Source: Longilinea sp035560795 (lineage in GTDB: Bacteria > Chloroflexota > Anaerolineae > Anaerolineales > Anaerolineaceae). Taken from it: a stretch of 43,483 nucleotides of DNA. This document shows positions 15,943 through 25,130 of this stretch, piece after piece (position 1 is the stretch's first letter; each line of letters starts with the position of its first letter). The stretch covers positions 1-43,483 of the forward strand of contig DATMYV010000002.1 in NCBI GenBank assembly GCA_035560795.1, read 5' to 3'. A program made the translations under genes and the position numbers. Below the pieces are notes generated by a model. The model did no database searches and was not told where the DNA came from. It was given only the letters and a program-made list of their open reading frames with translations.

Positions 15943-17100
15943 TTAACCAGGTAGGATCTCATCCATGCGGCCGCTATCGGCTGCTTTATGCCAGAGAATG
16001 GCACTGATAAAGAATTTTGCCGCCCATTCCGGGTATTTAAATCGTTCATATTTCCCATAAATTGGAAAAGAGCCGCTGATGCCACCACGTACATTCAAAT
16101 TGTCCGTTTCCAAATCCTGCAAATGGCAAACATATTCAAGCGCTTTCTGGGAAGCCGTTTTGAACTCGGGCTGCTGATTACGCAATGCCAGAGCGAGCCA
16201 TAAATCGCTCATTTGCACATTGCCGGTCAGGCAGCTGGTATGATCAGTCACGCGCCAGCCAGAGCCATAAGTACTGGCCAAACTGCCATCAGGGCGTTGC
16301 AGGCGAAGCAATTGATCGGCTGTTCTTTTTCCAGCATCGAGATAACGCTCATCCGATAATAATTCCCCGCTGCGAAACAATCCTTCAGCCGTATATGCAA
16401 TGGTGTGCGTATATGGATCAGCCTGCGGGGTGAAACCACAGTTTTCAAACCAGCCATCATTGTGCTGCTGTGATAACACCCAATCCAGATGCCTTACCGC
16501 TGCATCGCGGTGAGAAGCCTGTCCAGACAGGCGGTACAGCTCCAACATTGCCCAGGCAACGCGAGCGTCAATTACTTTCGATACACCCAGGTGTTGGTAT
16601 TTTTTCCACATGCCTTCCGGTTCCTGGTATTTTGCCAGCCAGTCGCCAGAACGGGCTGCCGCCTGTAAAAAACGTTCATCGCCGCCATCGCAATAGGCTG
16701 CCAGCCAGCCAAACAGTACCTGACCGGTATCGAATACCACCGGCTGAGGCTGCTGCCCAGAGCGTTGATCCCAATAAAAAATACCCCCATCCTCATTCAT
16801 CTGTCCCAGCAGGAACTCAGCCTGCCGGTAACCAAACTCTCGCCATTCCTTCTGCTCCAAAAAACGCGTGGCGTTAATCAAGGTCGGAATTGTATAGCCG
16901 GTCGTTTCAGGGTAAGCCGGAAACCAGCACGATCGCAAAAGATCATAGCCTTTGGAAATTCCTTTTCCATCCACTGCCTGACTGGCGCGTTTCAACCATT
17001 CCAAAGCTGCAAGCAGACGTTCATCCATTGAATGCTTCGGATAAGAGCCCCCATCCTGAAAACCTGAAAACACCTTCATTAAAAGGATCGAATCAACCAA
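15943..17100 (-). CDS. Cytoplasmic alpha/alpha-toroid protein of the polysaccharide cluster
   Basis: 385 residues with no signal peptide or membrane segment. Repeated helical units carry Trp/Gly-rich turns: CWFPAYPETTGYTIPTL (about 58-74), NEDGGIFYWD (about 101-110), VVFDTGQVLFGWLAAY (about 121-136), HNDGWFENCGF and RPDGSLASTYG. This is the pattern of (alpha/alpha)6 barrels such as glycan hydrolases, lyases and epimerases. I do not recognise a named family, so no reaction is assigned. The start is TTG at 17100, chosen because GAGGAAT ends 3 bases before it, while the ATG at 17079 has no such site. It sits between two glycosyltransferase genes with short gaps, which ties it to glycan assembly. 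Confidence 0.7.
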   Translation of the reverse strand: MVDSILLMKVFSGFQDGGSYPKHSMDERLLAALEWLKRASQAVDGKGISKGYDLLRSCWFPAYPETTGYTIPTLINATRFLEQKEWREFGYRQAEFLLGQMNEDGGIFYWDQRSGQQPQPVVFDTGQVLFGWLAAYCDGGDERFLQAAARSGDWLAKYQEPEGMWKKYQHLGVSKVIDARVAWAMLELYRLSGQASHRDAAVRHLDWVLSQQHNDGWFENCGFTPQADPYTHTIAYTAEGLFRSGELLSDERYLDAGKRTADQLLRLQRPDGSLASTYGSGWRVTDHTSCLTGNVQMSDLWLALALRNQQPEFKTASQKALEYVCHLQDLETDNLNVRGGISGSFPIYGKYERFKYPEWAAKFFISAILWHKAADSGRMDEILPG

Positions 17101-17115
17101 AATTCCTCGCTTTGG

Positions 17116-18030
17116 CTACATGGCCGGCAATGCGGCGATTAATTCTTCATAATTGCGATGCAGTTGCTGATAGTATAGTCGGTTCTGCGGGGAAATTGCT
17201 GAACCTATGGTGGTTAAAACCAGGCGAAGTCCGGAGGTAAATTTCAGCACACGCTTATAGGAACGAGCTGGTGTCTCGCCGTAATGTTTACGAAAGAATT
17301 GTACTTTGCTGCTGTACAGCTGCAAAAACATTTTCAGAGCTGCCTGGCGCGTGCTTTGCCCGCCATAATGAATAATACGCGACTGCGGCACCCAGTACCG
17401 CGACCAACCCTCTTGCTGAAGCCGATAACACAGATCGATCTCTTCTGAATACATAAAGTATTCCGTATCCAGCAGACCGGTTTTTTCAAGCGCGGACCGG
17501 CGCAGCAGCAAACTGGCTCCTTGAAGTGCATCCACTTCGCGCGGCGTTTCTTTGCTCCATTGCTGCATATCATAAACGCCAAAAGCGTATAACTTATCCA
17601 AATGCAGCAAGCGCCATAATTCACGGGCAACCGTTGGAAAGGGATAACAGGATGGCTGCAGGCTTCCGTCTGGATTCTGATACAGCGACCCTGCCGCCCC
17701 AGCCTGCGGATTTTCATCCAGAAAGCTTACCAGCTTTTGTAGAGTACCTTCTGCAACAATCGTATCGGGATTCAACAGTAGTGCATATCGACCGCTTGAA
17801 GCATGCAAGGCCTGGTTATTGGCAGCGGCAAATCCGACATTCTTTTCATTTAAAATCAAATTAACCTGGGGAAATTGCTCCTGGATAATCTGAACAGAAT
17901 GATCCTGAGACGCATTATCCACCACCCACACCTCAAAATCACCATCCGGCGGGTGGGCAGCAATGGAACGCAGGCAATTGGTCAGCAATTCTGCCACGTT
18001 CCAGCTAATCAGGATGATGGATAAATCCAT
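17116..18030 (-). CDS. GT2 glycosyltransferase (rhamnosyltransferase-like)
   Basis: 304 residues from the ATG at 18030, where MDLSIILISWN begins as GT2 proteins normally do and which lies 10 bases after the previous stop; longer readings would overlap that gene. Key positions are VVDNASQDHS (about 38-47), NEKNVGFAAANNQAL, LLNPDT (DxD-like, about 86-91) and EEIDLCYRLQQEGW (about 195-210). This set is typical of the rhamnosyltransferase-like GT2 branch, which adds deoxyhexoses or other sugars to surface glycans. The C-terminal basic part probably lies against the membrane. It resembles the gene at 20787. Confidence 0.87.
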   Translation of the reverse strand: MDLSIILISWNVAELLTNCLRSIAAHPPDGDFEVWVVDNASQDHSVQIIQEQFPQVNLILNEKNVGFAAANNQALHASSGRYALLLNPDTIVAEGTLQKLVSFLDENPQAGAAGSLYQNPDGSLQPSCYPFPTVARELWRLLHLDKLYAFGVYDMQQWSKETPREVDALQGASLLLRRSALEKTGLLDTEYFMYSEEIDLCYRLQQEGWSRYWVPQSRIIHYGGQSTRQAALKMFLQLYSSKVQFFRKHYGETPARSYKRVLKFTSGLRLVLTTIGSAISPQNRLYYQQLHRNYEELIAALPAM

Positions 18031-18040
18031 GTGGCTTCGA

Positions 18041-19507
18041 TCAGGCATTCTGTACTGCGCCATCCGAATTGGTCAGCCGGTTTAGTGCCAACAGCCCCCC
18101 AATGAAAAACCACCCGATCAAACTGGAACGAAAACCGGCAAATCCCACATTGTAAACAAAAGGAATCACCCAGTCGCCTAACATGCCTGCCGCCAGGGTT
18201 CCAGCCATTCCTCCGATAACGCCGTAAACAAAGGCAAGATCGAACCCACTTGACATATTCTTGCGCATCCGCAATCCCAACACGATGATTTCCACCATCA
18301 ACCAAATAAAAAGGCCTAAACCAATGATCCCAGTTTGTGCCAGTAAATCAATGTAGTTATTGTGCGAGTTGAATTGAACCGAATACCCTAGGATCGGGAA
18401 AAGCGGAGTGAGAAAATAATAATTCGCAGGTCCAACGCCTAATATTGGATTAATGGCAATTATTTTAAACATTATCTCCCAGGCGTCCAGGCGGGTCATA
18501 AGGCTATACTGATTATCACCAACCATCACAATGCCGCGAATCTGCTGCCAATTGAGTGCCAGTATCAAAAATCCGAAAACGAGCAACGGGATGCGGAATT
18601 TTTTGGAGGCCATAAAAAGAATAACGCCTCCGCCCAACATTGCTGGAAGCCAACCAGAAACCCAGTCGCGCCTTTCAAAGAACGCATTGTAGACAAAGAC
18701 CACCAACACCAACCCAAGCACAAACTTCCATTTGAATGTCAGAGAATTATTAAACATCAGTTGCGCCAAGGCAATGCAGAATAGCCAGATCCAAAACATC
18801 GCTCCGATGGAACCATCGGAAAAGAATTGTAAAATTGGCCGGGTTAGCGAATAATACCGGGAACTGAAAGGGTTTAAGAATAAGAACACGCTTCCCAGGC
18901 TGATTAAGGCAACGACAGACCAAACCAGTACCTTTCTCGTCAGGCAATGGGCCGTCACAAGGATGGTTCCCGCGGCCAACACATACAACATCGTACCGCC
19001 AATTTGCGCGGTAATGGGTGCGTGCTGGTAATAAAACCAGGGAAGTTGACCGAACGCAAATGACAAAATACTACCGAAAGCCAACAGGAGCGCTGCAATC
19101 ACTGGTCGGCCTGGCATCAAATAGAAATCTTTCTTTACCACCAGCATATCCAATAACCATAAACCCAACGCCAGAAAAACCAATAAAACGGAAACAGGCA
19201 ACTCAGTTTGACTGCCTGTCCCTAATCCGAACGGAATGGCTATGGTTGCAGGGATTATGCACGCTACCACCAACGTGGGAAACCGAAGGAGCACCACCAA
19301 TCCGGCGAGTGCAAAGATGGCCACCACGAACAACCGGGGGATCAGATGCTCTCCTATAGTGATGCGCGGCACCGCATAAAGAACCGAGAATAACAGCAGC
19401 AGCAAAACAGCCGCCCGAATCAAAATGGGCTGGTTCTGTTCGAACCATGTTCTTGAAAAACGGAATGTGCGAAAAACTTTCAACGATTGTGCAAGGCGGT
19501 AAAACAT
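18041..19507 (-). CDS. O-antigen ligase / Wzy-like polytopic membrane protein
   Basis: 488 residues with about eleven membrane segments. The signature loop NPILGVGPANYYFLTPLF, then YSVQFNSHNNYIDLLAQTG and IIGLGLFIWLM, lies at about residues 358-410; this is the Wzy_C region of O-antigen ligases and polymerases, with the family's conserved His. Such enzymes act on polyprenyl-linked glycans at the outer side of the membrane. AGGTGAGTT before the ATG at 19507 supports the start. It is the second Wzy_C-type protein in the window, after the one at 7240. Ligase and polymerase cannot be told apart by sequence. Confidence 0.87.
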   Translation of the reverse strand: MFYRLAQSLKVFRTFRFSRTWFEQNQPILIRAAVLLLLLFSVLYAVPRITIGEHLIPRLFVVAIFALAGLVVLLRFPTLVVACIIPATIAIPFGLGTGSQTELPVSVLLVFLALGLWLLDMLVVKKDFYLMPGRPVIAALLLAFGSILSFAFGQLPWFYYQHAPITAQIGGTMLYVLAAGTILVTAHCLTRKVLVWSVVALISLGSVFLFLNPFSSRYYSLTRPILQFFSDGSIGAMFWIWLFCIALAQLMFNNSLTFKWKFVLGLVLVVFVYNAFFERRDWVSGWLPAMLGGGVILFMASKKFRIPLLVFGFLILALNWQQIRGIVMVGDNQYSLMTRLDAWEIMFKIIAINPILGVGPANYYFLTPLFPILGYSVQFNSHNNYIDLLAQTGIIGLGLFIWLMVEIIVLGLRMRKNMSSGFDLAFVYGVIGGMAGTLAAGMLGDWVIPFVYNVGFAGFRSSLIGWFFIGGLLALNRLTNSDGAVQNA

Positions 19508-19510
19508 AAC

Positions 19511-20716
19511 TCACCTGTCTGTTTCTGGCATCCGCGCGCCAATTCGCGCAGTTTCTTCAGCCAATTGCAGAAAATCAGGAAGGACTGCATCCCAATTATA
19601 TTTTTGTTTGACAAGGTCGAATCCGGCTGCGGCCAACTGCTGATGCAACTCATCGTCCTGCAAAAGGCGCAACACTGCATTGGCAAAATCCTGCGGGCTG
19701 TCTGCGATCAGCAAATGAACGCCTTGTTGAGCCTCAAGCCCCTCCGCACCCTTCGATGTGGATACCACTGGAGTCCGCAGCGCCATTGCTTCGAGGATCT
19801 TGAGACGGGTTCCGCCACCGGTTTGAAGCGGCGCCAGCGCCACCCGCGCTGCTGCCAGCCAGGGACGCACGTCAGAAACTACTCCAGTTTGCGTCAGGTA
19901 ATTCCCGGCGGGCAACCTTTTACCGTCCGGGTCCCCGGTAATAATGAGATCCGCCTGCGGTAGCTGGGCTTGAATCAGGGGGAAAACCTCCTGCACAAAC
20001 CAATTCATAGCCTCATAATTTACATCATACCGGAAAGAGCCAGTATAAATCAAGGAATCTGGCCTGGCTTCAACTGAAAAACCCTCATAATCTTGTAATC
20101 GCATGCAATTTGGAATTATCACCACTTTTCGTGCTTCCGGCACTGCTGATTGCAGTAAATCCTTTTCCTGTTGGGAGACGACGGTCGCGGTCGATATCTT
20201 TGAAAATAAGAAACGCAAATAACGGCGATATTTCCACCAGGTCAGATTATGCCGGAGACGTTTCTTAAGCGGGGAAGACTGTCGTGCTTTCTGCGCATAA
20301 ATGCCCAATTCAGCTTCTTCGAGCAGGATCGGAACATCTTTCAACTCAACTGCATAAATCGCCATATCAATCTGGCTGGCGATGATTAAGTCGTATTTTT
20401 CCCCGCCCATCGTTCCATGCAGCGCCTGTGACATTTCGGGCGAATAAGTATCCAGGATTGAACGGGGCAAAAAGCTAAAAAAACCTCGGATCGCACGCAG
20501 GCTGTTGGGATCATATTCATGCCAGGGCACAACCTGCACGCTCCGGCAAACCTCTCCCAGGCTTTGCTGATCAGGTTGTCCTTCGGCGGGTTCATAAAAA
20601 CTTACCAGGTCAATTTCATGATGAAGGCTCAACCCGCGCAGAAGATTGAAAATGCGCAGTTTGGACCCATTGTTCGCTGGATAGGGATACCAACGGGAGA
20701 GAAAGAGTATGCGCAT
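19511..20716 (-). CDS. GT4-family glycosyltransferase
   Basis: 401 residues from ATG 20716 (MRILFLSRWYPYPANNGSKL). An upstream in-frame TTG at 20728 is an alternative start with GAGG 8 bases before it; the difference is four residues. The protein has the GT-B pattern: IIPNCMRLQDYEGF near the domain boundary, GSFRYDVNYEAMNWFVQEVF, and the donor site LAPLQTGGGTRLKILEAMAL followed by PVVSTSKGAEGL. It is close in layout to the gene at 27497. It is expected to add one sugar in the cytoplasm. It lies 70 bases from the next gene downstream, with no terminator seen between. Confidence 0.87.
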   Translation of the reverse strand: MRILFLSRWYPYPANNGSKLRIFNLLRGLSLHHEIDLVSFYEPAEGQPDQQSLGEVCRSVQVVPWHEYDPNSLRAIRGFFSFLPRSILDTYSPEMSQALHGTMGGEKYDLIIASQIDMAIYAVELKDVPILLEEAELGIYAQKARQSSPLKKRLRHNLTWWKYRRYLRFLFSKISTATVVSQQEKDLLQSAVPEARKVVIIPNCMRLQDYEGFSVEARPDSLIYTGSFRYDVNYEAMNWFVQEVFPLIQAQLPQADLIITGDPDGKRLPAGNYLTQTGVVSDVRPWLAAARVALAPLQTGGGTRLKILEAMALRTPVVSTSKGAEGLEAQQGVHLLIADSPQDFANAVLRLLQDDELHQQLAAAGFDLVKQKYNWDAVLPDFLQLAEETARIGARMPETDR

Positions 20717-20786
20717 GTGATCAGCCAATTCCTATCCCTCGGAGATATTTCAATCGAATAATCAAATCAGCCCTTTTATAGACAAG

Positions 20787-21704
20787 TCAATGGGAGGCAT
20801 GGTCCGGTCGTTTTCCCCAATGGCCTAGAAGATAGTCGCGCATACCTTCCATCATGGCATCGCGATGTGGTTTCATGTGCTTCCATTTTGGCCGGACGCT
20901 CCAACTCAAGACGGTCCGCAAGAAATATCCCCAATTGTAAAGGCGGACACCTACCGGTGCATGATTCTTCTTTAAGAACATTAACTGGTTTCGAAGGTAA
21001 TAATAACTGATGGATGCGCTGGGAGAATAATTCCGTTGAACCCCTTTGTGCCACAATTTTGCTTTTGGGGCAATCATTAACTTCCATCCCAGTTTATGAA
21101 TACGGTAACACAAATCAGTTTCTTCGTTGTAATAAAAAAACCGTTCATCGAACCAATCGACTTGCCGCAAAGCCTCAGCACGGATGAGGAGAGCGCAGCC
21201 GCTAATCCAATCCACCTCGCGAATAAGCGCGTATTGACCTTCATCCTTTTCATTCATGCCAATATGCCGTGAAATCCAGAACCGGTCCATGACAGCCCCA
21301 GCCGATTGAATCACCTCAGGTTCATCGTAATGATATACAAGTGGCCCAACCACGCCCACATCTTCACTGGACATGCCAACCCAAACCATTTCTTCCAGGC
21401 AATCCGCCGAGAGAATGGTGTCCTCATTCAAGACAAGAATCCAATCCGCTTTCTTCTCCAAAGCAATTTGAATTCCGGTGTTATTGTTACCGGTATATCC
21501 TTTATTCTCTTTCAAGCTCTCCACCAAAACCGACGGGAATTCCGCAGCAATAGCCTTTTTGCTGCCATCCACCGATGCATTATCTAGGACAATGGTTAAT
21601 AGCTCTGAATAATGGTTCTCCTGTAAGGACCGCAGGCATTCTAGCGTATCAGCTCGGCGATTGGTATTGAGGATCAGCGCGATGATGAAGGGAGATGGCT
21701 TCAT
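20787..21704 (-). CDS. GT2 glycosyltransferase (rhamnosyltransferase-like)
   Basis: 305 residues. Motifs in order: IIALILNTNRRADTLECL (about 7-24), VLDNASVDGS (about 39-48), KENKGYTGNNNTGI, LVLNEDT (about 92-98, acidic metal-binding site), VDWISGCALLIRAEALR and FFYYNEETDLCYRIHKLGW. The Asn-rich stretch and the EETDLCYR motif are the marks of the rhamnosyltransferase-like GT2 branch. The C-terminus is basic and aromatic (LSWSVRPKWKHMKPH) and may bind the membrane. It is a paralogue of the gene at 17116. Confidence 0.87.
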   Translation of the reverse strand: MKPSPFIIALILNTNRRADTLECLRSLQENHYSELLTIVLDNASVDGSKKAIAAEFPSVLVESLKENKGYTGNNNTGIQIALEKKADWILVLNEDTILSADCLEEMVWVGMSSEDVGVVGPLVYHYDEPEVIQSAGAVMDRFWISRHIGMNEKDEGQYALIREVDWISGCALLIRAEALRQVDWFDERFFYYNEETDLCYRIHKLGWKLMIAPKAKLWHKGVQRNYSPSASISYYYLRNQLMFLKKNHAPVGVRLYNWGYFLRTVLSWSVRPKWKHMKPHRDAMMEGMRDYLLGHWGKRPDHASH

Positions 21705-21715
21705 GGGTTACAGGT

Positions 21716-22711
21716 CTATTTTTTCCAGCTGGAGGGTAGGTTGATGGAAATCTCTATGTTCTCGAAAGGCTTGCTCTCCCGCGGCCCTGTCTCTTTAGCC
21801 CAGGCCGCCATCCGGTTAATCCCATCTTCCAGCGACACTGGTTTACCGAGACCGAAAACGCGTCTTGCTTTGTCATGATCGCTATAAGCAAATTGAACTT
21901 CATTGCGGGCATCCAAATAGTTGATCTTTAATTCTGCTCCAAGCGCGTTGGACACGGTCTTTGCCAGATCATTGACCGTGTAGGGTGTGTCCGCACCAAT
22001 ATTGAAAATTTGGTTATAGGCAGCCGGGGTATCAATCGATCGGGCAATGATGGGAGCCACATCATCGATATAGGAGAAAGCCCGCATCTGCGTGCCATCT
22101 CCAAAAATTGTCAACGGCTCCCCTTTCATGATTTGATTCATGAAAATGCCGATGACATTGCGATAGCGGTCGCCGATATTTTGATGTTCTCCATAGACGT
22201 TATGCGGCCGGAAAATAATGGAATTAAGGCCAAACATTTCATGGCTTGCGCGTAATTCCATTTCCACCGCGTATTTCGATATTCCATAGGAATCTTCGGG
22301 CATGGGGATCATATCCTCGGTCATAGGCAGTTGACCTTTTCCATATACCGCGATCGAGGATGTGAATACGAAACACTTAACCTGGTGATGAATGGCAGCA
22401 TTAATCAAATTGATCGACCCGATCAGGTTGTTTTGATAATTGAAATGCTTGATAAAATGGCTCAGTCCTTCAGCGGCATAAGCCGCCAGATGAAACACGT
22501 AATCAACCTGATCCTCTTGAAATATGCGGTCAATTAAGGCGCGATCCAGGATGGATCCCTGCACAAAAACAGCTCCCTCGGGGAGATTTTCCACAAATCC
22601 GCCGCTTAGGTCATCCAATGCAATGACCCTAAAACCGCGCTGCAGTAAATGAGTGCAAACATGAGACCCGATAAAACCCGCACCACCTGTAACTAAAGCA
22701 ACTTTTGTCAT
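21716..22711 (-). CDS. NAD-dependent sugar-nucleotide epimerase (extended SDR)
   Basis: 331 residues. The N-terminal Rossmann motif VTGGAGFIGSHVC (about 7-19) binds NAD; the catalytic pair is in YGISKYAVE (YxxxK, about 142-146) with the Ser at FTSSIAVYG (about 117-125). FRPHNVYGEHQNIGDR and TIFGDGTQMRAFSYIDDV are typical substrate-side segments of UDP-glucose/GlcNAc 4-epimerase-like proteins. It likely supplies an epimerised sugar nucleotide; GalE-type activity is the best guess, but related dehydratases and epimerases cannot be excluded. GGAGG lies about 10 bases before the ATG. The 145 bases upstream contain no gene and no clear promoter. Confidence 0.86.
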   Translation of the reverse strand: MTKVALVTGGAGFIGSHVCTHLLQRGFRVIALDDLSGGFVENLPEGAVFVQGSILDRALIDRIFQEDQVDYVFHLAAYAAEGLSHFIKHFNYQNNLIGSINLINAAIHHQVKCFVFTSSIAVYGKGQLPMTEDMIPMPEDSYGISKYAVEMELRASHEMFGLNSIIFRPHNVYGEHQNIGDRYRNVIGIFMNQIMKGEPLTIFGDGTQMRAFSYIDDVAPIIARSIDTPAAYNQIFNIGADTPYTVNDLAKTVSNALGAELKINYLDARNEVQFAYSDHDKARRVFGLGKPVSLEDGINRMAAWAKETGPRESKPFENIEISINLPSSWKK

Positions 22712-22856
22712 GATTTATAACCTCCGTGTATGATTGCCTTTGCCGATCGTACCCATCCTTCGTTTACAGGCTGGAAACAGATCGATATTCCTTTTAAGAA
22801 AATGCCTTCTGCAAACGGTTAATCGAAACAGTCAGGGACTGCAATTATGCCGGTTT

Positions 22857-24068
22857 TCACACTGCTTGATTTCCAGCTACCGCCAATAAATGTCGCTCCA
22901 ATTCTCCGGTAGAACCTTCCCACGTCCATTTCTCCCGCACAACGGAAAGGCCATTATCACCCAATCGGCGCAATTCCTGCGGATTATCCAGCAATTCCAC
23001 CACCGCTGCAGCAAACAGTCTTGGATCACGCGGCGTCAACCGTCCTGTCACGCCATCCAACACAGATTCGCGTACGCCACCTTCGGCTACTCCTAAAACC
23101 GGGGTTCCGCATGCCATCGACTCCAAAGGGACCAATCCAAACGGCTCCTGAACCGGTGAATAAACGCATAATTGCGCGCGGTTATATTCCAGTGCCAATT
23201 GTTGGCTATTCAGATTGGCTAGAATCTCGAGCCTCACACCACGCAGCGCAGCCAGGTTTTCAATAAAGACCCGCTCTTCTGCAATCTGGTTGTTGCAGGC
23301 CAAGCGCAAAATCGGTCGTTTTTCACGCGGGACAAGCGCCAGGCTCTCTACTAGAAAATCGAAGCCTTTACGCGGCGAAAGTTCTCCAACAGATAGCACA
23401 TGCCCGGGTTGTTTCTCAACGGGTCGGGGGTGAAAATCGGTGGAATTGACGCCATAAAGAACCACCGGCGCTGGAACGCCCAGGTCTGTTTCGAATTGGT
23501 GTTGTGTAAATTGTGAATTCGCTATCAGCCTGTTCGTTTTTTTCACTGCGGCCCGCTGTAAATCGGCCAGGCGGCCATAATAGAGTGCTATCAGTGGATC
23601 AATACGGTCCAGAACTTGACGCACCGAGGTTTGCTTCAGGTAAGGCCGTTCCATCACCCGGTGGACACGATTGGCAAAGTGCTCATGCAAATAATACAAA
23701 GTCGGCGTGTGAAGGTAAATTTGTAAAATGGGAATGAATGTGAACATGCACGCGTTTGAAAAAACGACATCATATCCACCCGCATCAATCTGCGACGCCA
23801 GGTTTCGGTAGACAGCCTGCAATCTTTCCAAGTCACGCCAACGTTGAAATTGGTTGATCCGACCAAATGGACTACGGGCCAGCGGAAGAGGGGTGAAATT
23901 TACAATGTGATATTCACCTGTATAAGGACGCAGATCGCAATAATCGTGATCGGCCGTGCTCAACGAATAAACATCAATCGCGTGTTCCAAACTCAAACGT
24001 CGAACCCATTCGAAAAGGGCTCGCTTGGCACCGCCGGAGGGAACATTATGGAAAACAGCGATATGCAA
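22857..24068 (-). CDS. GT4-family glycosyltransferase
   Basis: 403 residues from a TTG start at 24068 (reading MHIAVFHNVPSGGAKRALFE), chosen because AGGG lies 6 bases upstream and because a longer reading would overlap the preceding gene by 120 bases with a non-homologous basic stretch. SGGAKRALFEW is the glycine loop of the acceptor domain. LYGVNSTDFHPRP and LSVGELSPRKGFDFLVESL begin the donor domain, and EPFGLVPLESMACGTPVLG is the full E-x7-E motif of retaining GT4 enzymes. AEGGVRESVLDGVTGRLTP follows. The donor is likely a GDP- or UDP-sugar. It lies 8 bases from the upstream gene. Confidence 0.89.
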   Translation of the reverse strand: MHIAVFHNVPSGGAKRALFEWVRRLSLEHAIDVYSLSTADHDYCDLRPYTGEYHIVNFTPLPLARSPFGRINQFQRWRDLERLQAVYRNLASQIDAGGYDVVFSNACMFTFIPILQIYLHTPTLYYLHEHFANRVHRVMERPYLKQTSVRQVLDRIDPLIALYYGRLADLQRAAVKKTNRLIANSQFTQHQFETDLGVPAPVVLYGVNSTDFHPRPVEKQPGHVLSVGELSPRKGFDFLVESLALVPREKRPILRLACNNQIAEERVFIENLAALRGVRLEILANLNSQQLALEYNRAQLCVYSPVQEPFGLVPLESMACGTPVLGVAEGGVRESVLDGVTGRLTPRDPRLFAAAVVELLDNPQELRRLGDNGLSVVREKWTWEGSTGELERHLLAVAGNQAV

Positions 24069-24076
24069 GGAACGCC

Positions 24077-25036
24077 CTATTGATTCTTTATGGCGAGGGT
24101 CTTGGTTGGAACGCGCGTGAGAAAACGGGTATCGACCACGCCGCGGATCTTTCCACTGAGGTTGTTGAACTCGGCGACGAACCACAGCAGAGGCCAAAGC
24201 ACATATTTCTTATTCCATCCGCGAAAAACCGACCGCAACAGGCGAACTGCGAACGATCCGATGTAAACAAATAAAGCGCCCACCTGTTTCAGCATTTGCC
24301 CTCTTTGAAAACCCGCCTGCCGCATATATCCCGGCGTATGCTGATACATGGCGTCCAACAGGATTTCACTGTAGCCGTATCGGCGAAACCGTTCGGTGAT
24401 TTCCTCCCACGAATTTTCAAATGGATGATCGACGATGGCATCCGGCGCTCCCACAATTTGGCCTAATTCGATTTGTGCGCGCAAACCCAGATCAATATCC
24501 TCGCCATTAAATAAATTCACCTTGAATAAACCCAGCTTGATCACTGCCTCACGCCGGTAAGCCGCATTGGCTGTGACGACATACCAATAACTACTGCCTT
24601 CATGCGACTGGACGGTATTCACCTCCTCCATGAATTTGCTGATCAGGCCCTCATTTCCGATTCCATGCAGGCTTCCAACCGCTCCAACGATGTCGGCGGA
24701 TGTAAAAACCTTGGCGAGATTCCTTAGCCAATCGGGTCTTGGCAGGCAGTCGGCATCTGTAAAGGCAATGATTTCTCCATGGGCGGCAAGAATTCCCCGG
24801 TTACGCGCAGCTGCCGGTCCCTGGATCTCACCCTCCACCAGGAGGGTGACGGGATATTGTTGTATGATTTCCCGGGTTCTGTCCTTACTGTTGTTGTCAA
24901 CAATAATAATTTCACGGCGATTTTGCGGATAATCCTGAGCAAGCAGGGACTGTATACACGCGGCAATGCCATTCTCCTCGTTGTAGGCAGGCACGATCAC
25001 AGAAATGAAAGGTTGATCAGTAACGGTTGTCATCAT
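24077..25036 (-). CDS. GT2-family glycosyltransferase with hydrophobic C-terminus
   Basis: 319 residues. ISVIVPAYNEENGIAACIQS (about 11-30), IIVDNNSKDRT (about 44-54), GPAAARNRGILAAHGEIIAF and TDADCLPRPDW (DxD, about 93-95) are the GT-A donor-site motifs. INTERIOR residues NGEDIDLGLRAQ hold the acceptor-side acidic pair. The C-terminal 70 residues include LFVYIGSFAVRLLRSVF and YVLWPLLWFVAEF and probably attach the protein to the membrane. The start is one of two consecutive ATGs, with no strong ribosome-binding site. A 94-base gap without a gene separates it from the next gene upstream. Confidence 0.86.
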   Translation of the reverse strand: MMTTVTDQPFISVIVPAYNEENGIAACIQSLLAQDYPQNRREIIIVDNNSKDRTREIIQQYPVTLLVEGEIQGPAAARNRGILAAHGEIIAFTDADCLPRPDWLRNLAKVFTSADIVGAVGSLHGIGNEGLISKFMEEVNTVQSHEGSSYWYVVTANAAYRREAVIKLGLFKVNLFNGEDIDLGLRAQIELGQIVGAPDAIVDHPFENSWEEITERFRRYGYSEILLDAMYQHTPGYMRQAGFQRGQMLKQVGALFVYIGSFAVRLLRSVFRGWNKKYVLWPLLWFVAEFNNLSGKIRGVVDTRFLTRVPTKTLAIKNQ

Positions 25037-25130
25037 AAAACCAGATCAATCCATTTATTTGGCAAGAACGAGGGCTCAATCTTCTTTATTGTATTTCTTC
25101 CACATCTACGAGGGAATCCACAGAAAATGG

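Noticed and set aside
24069..24197. 43-residue N-terminal extension of the GT4 gene
   Set aside because: It overlaps the upstream GT2 gene by 120 bases, is basic and non-homologous, and the TTG at 24068 has a proper ribosome-binding site.
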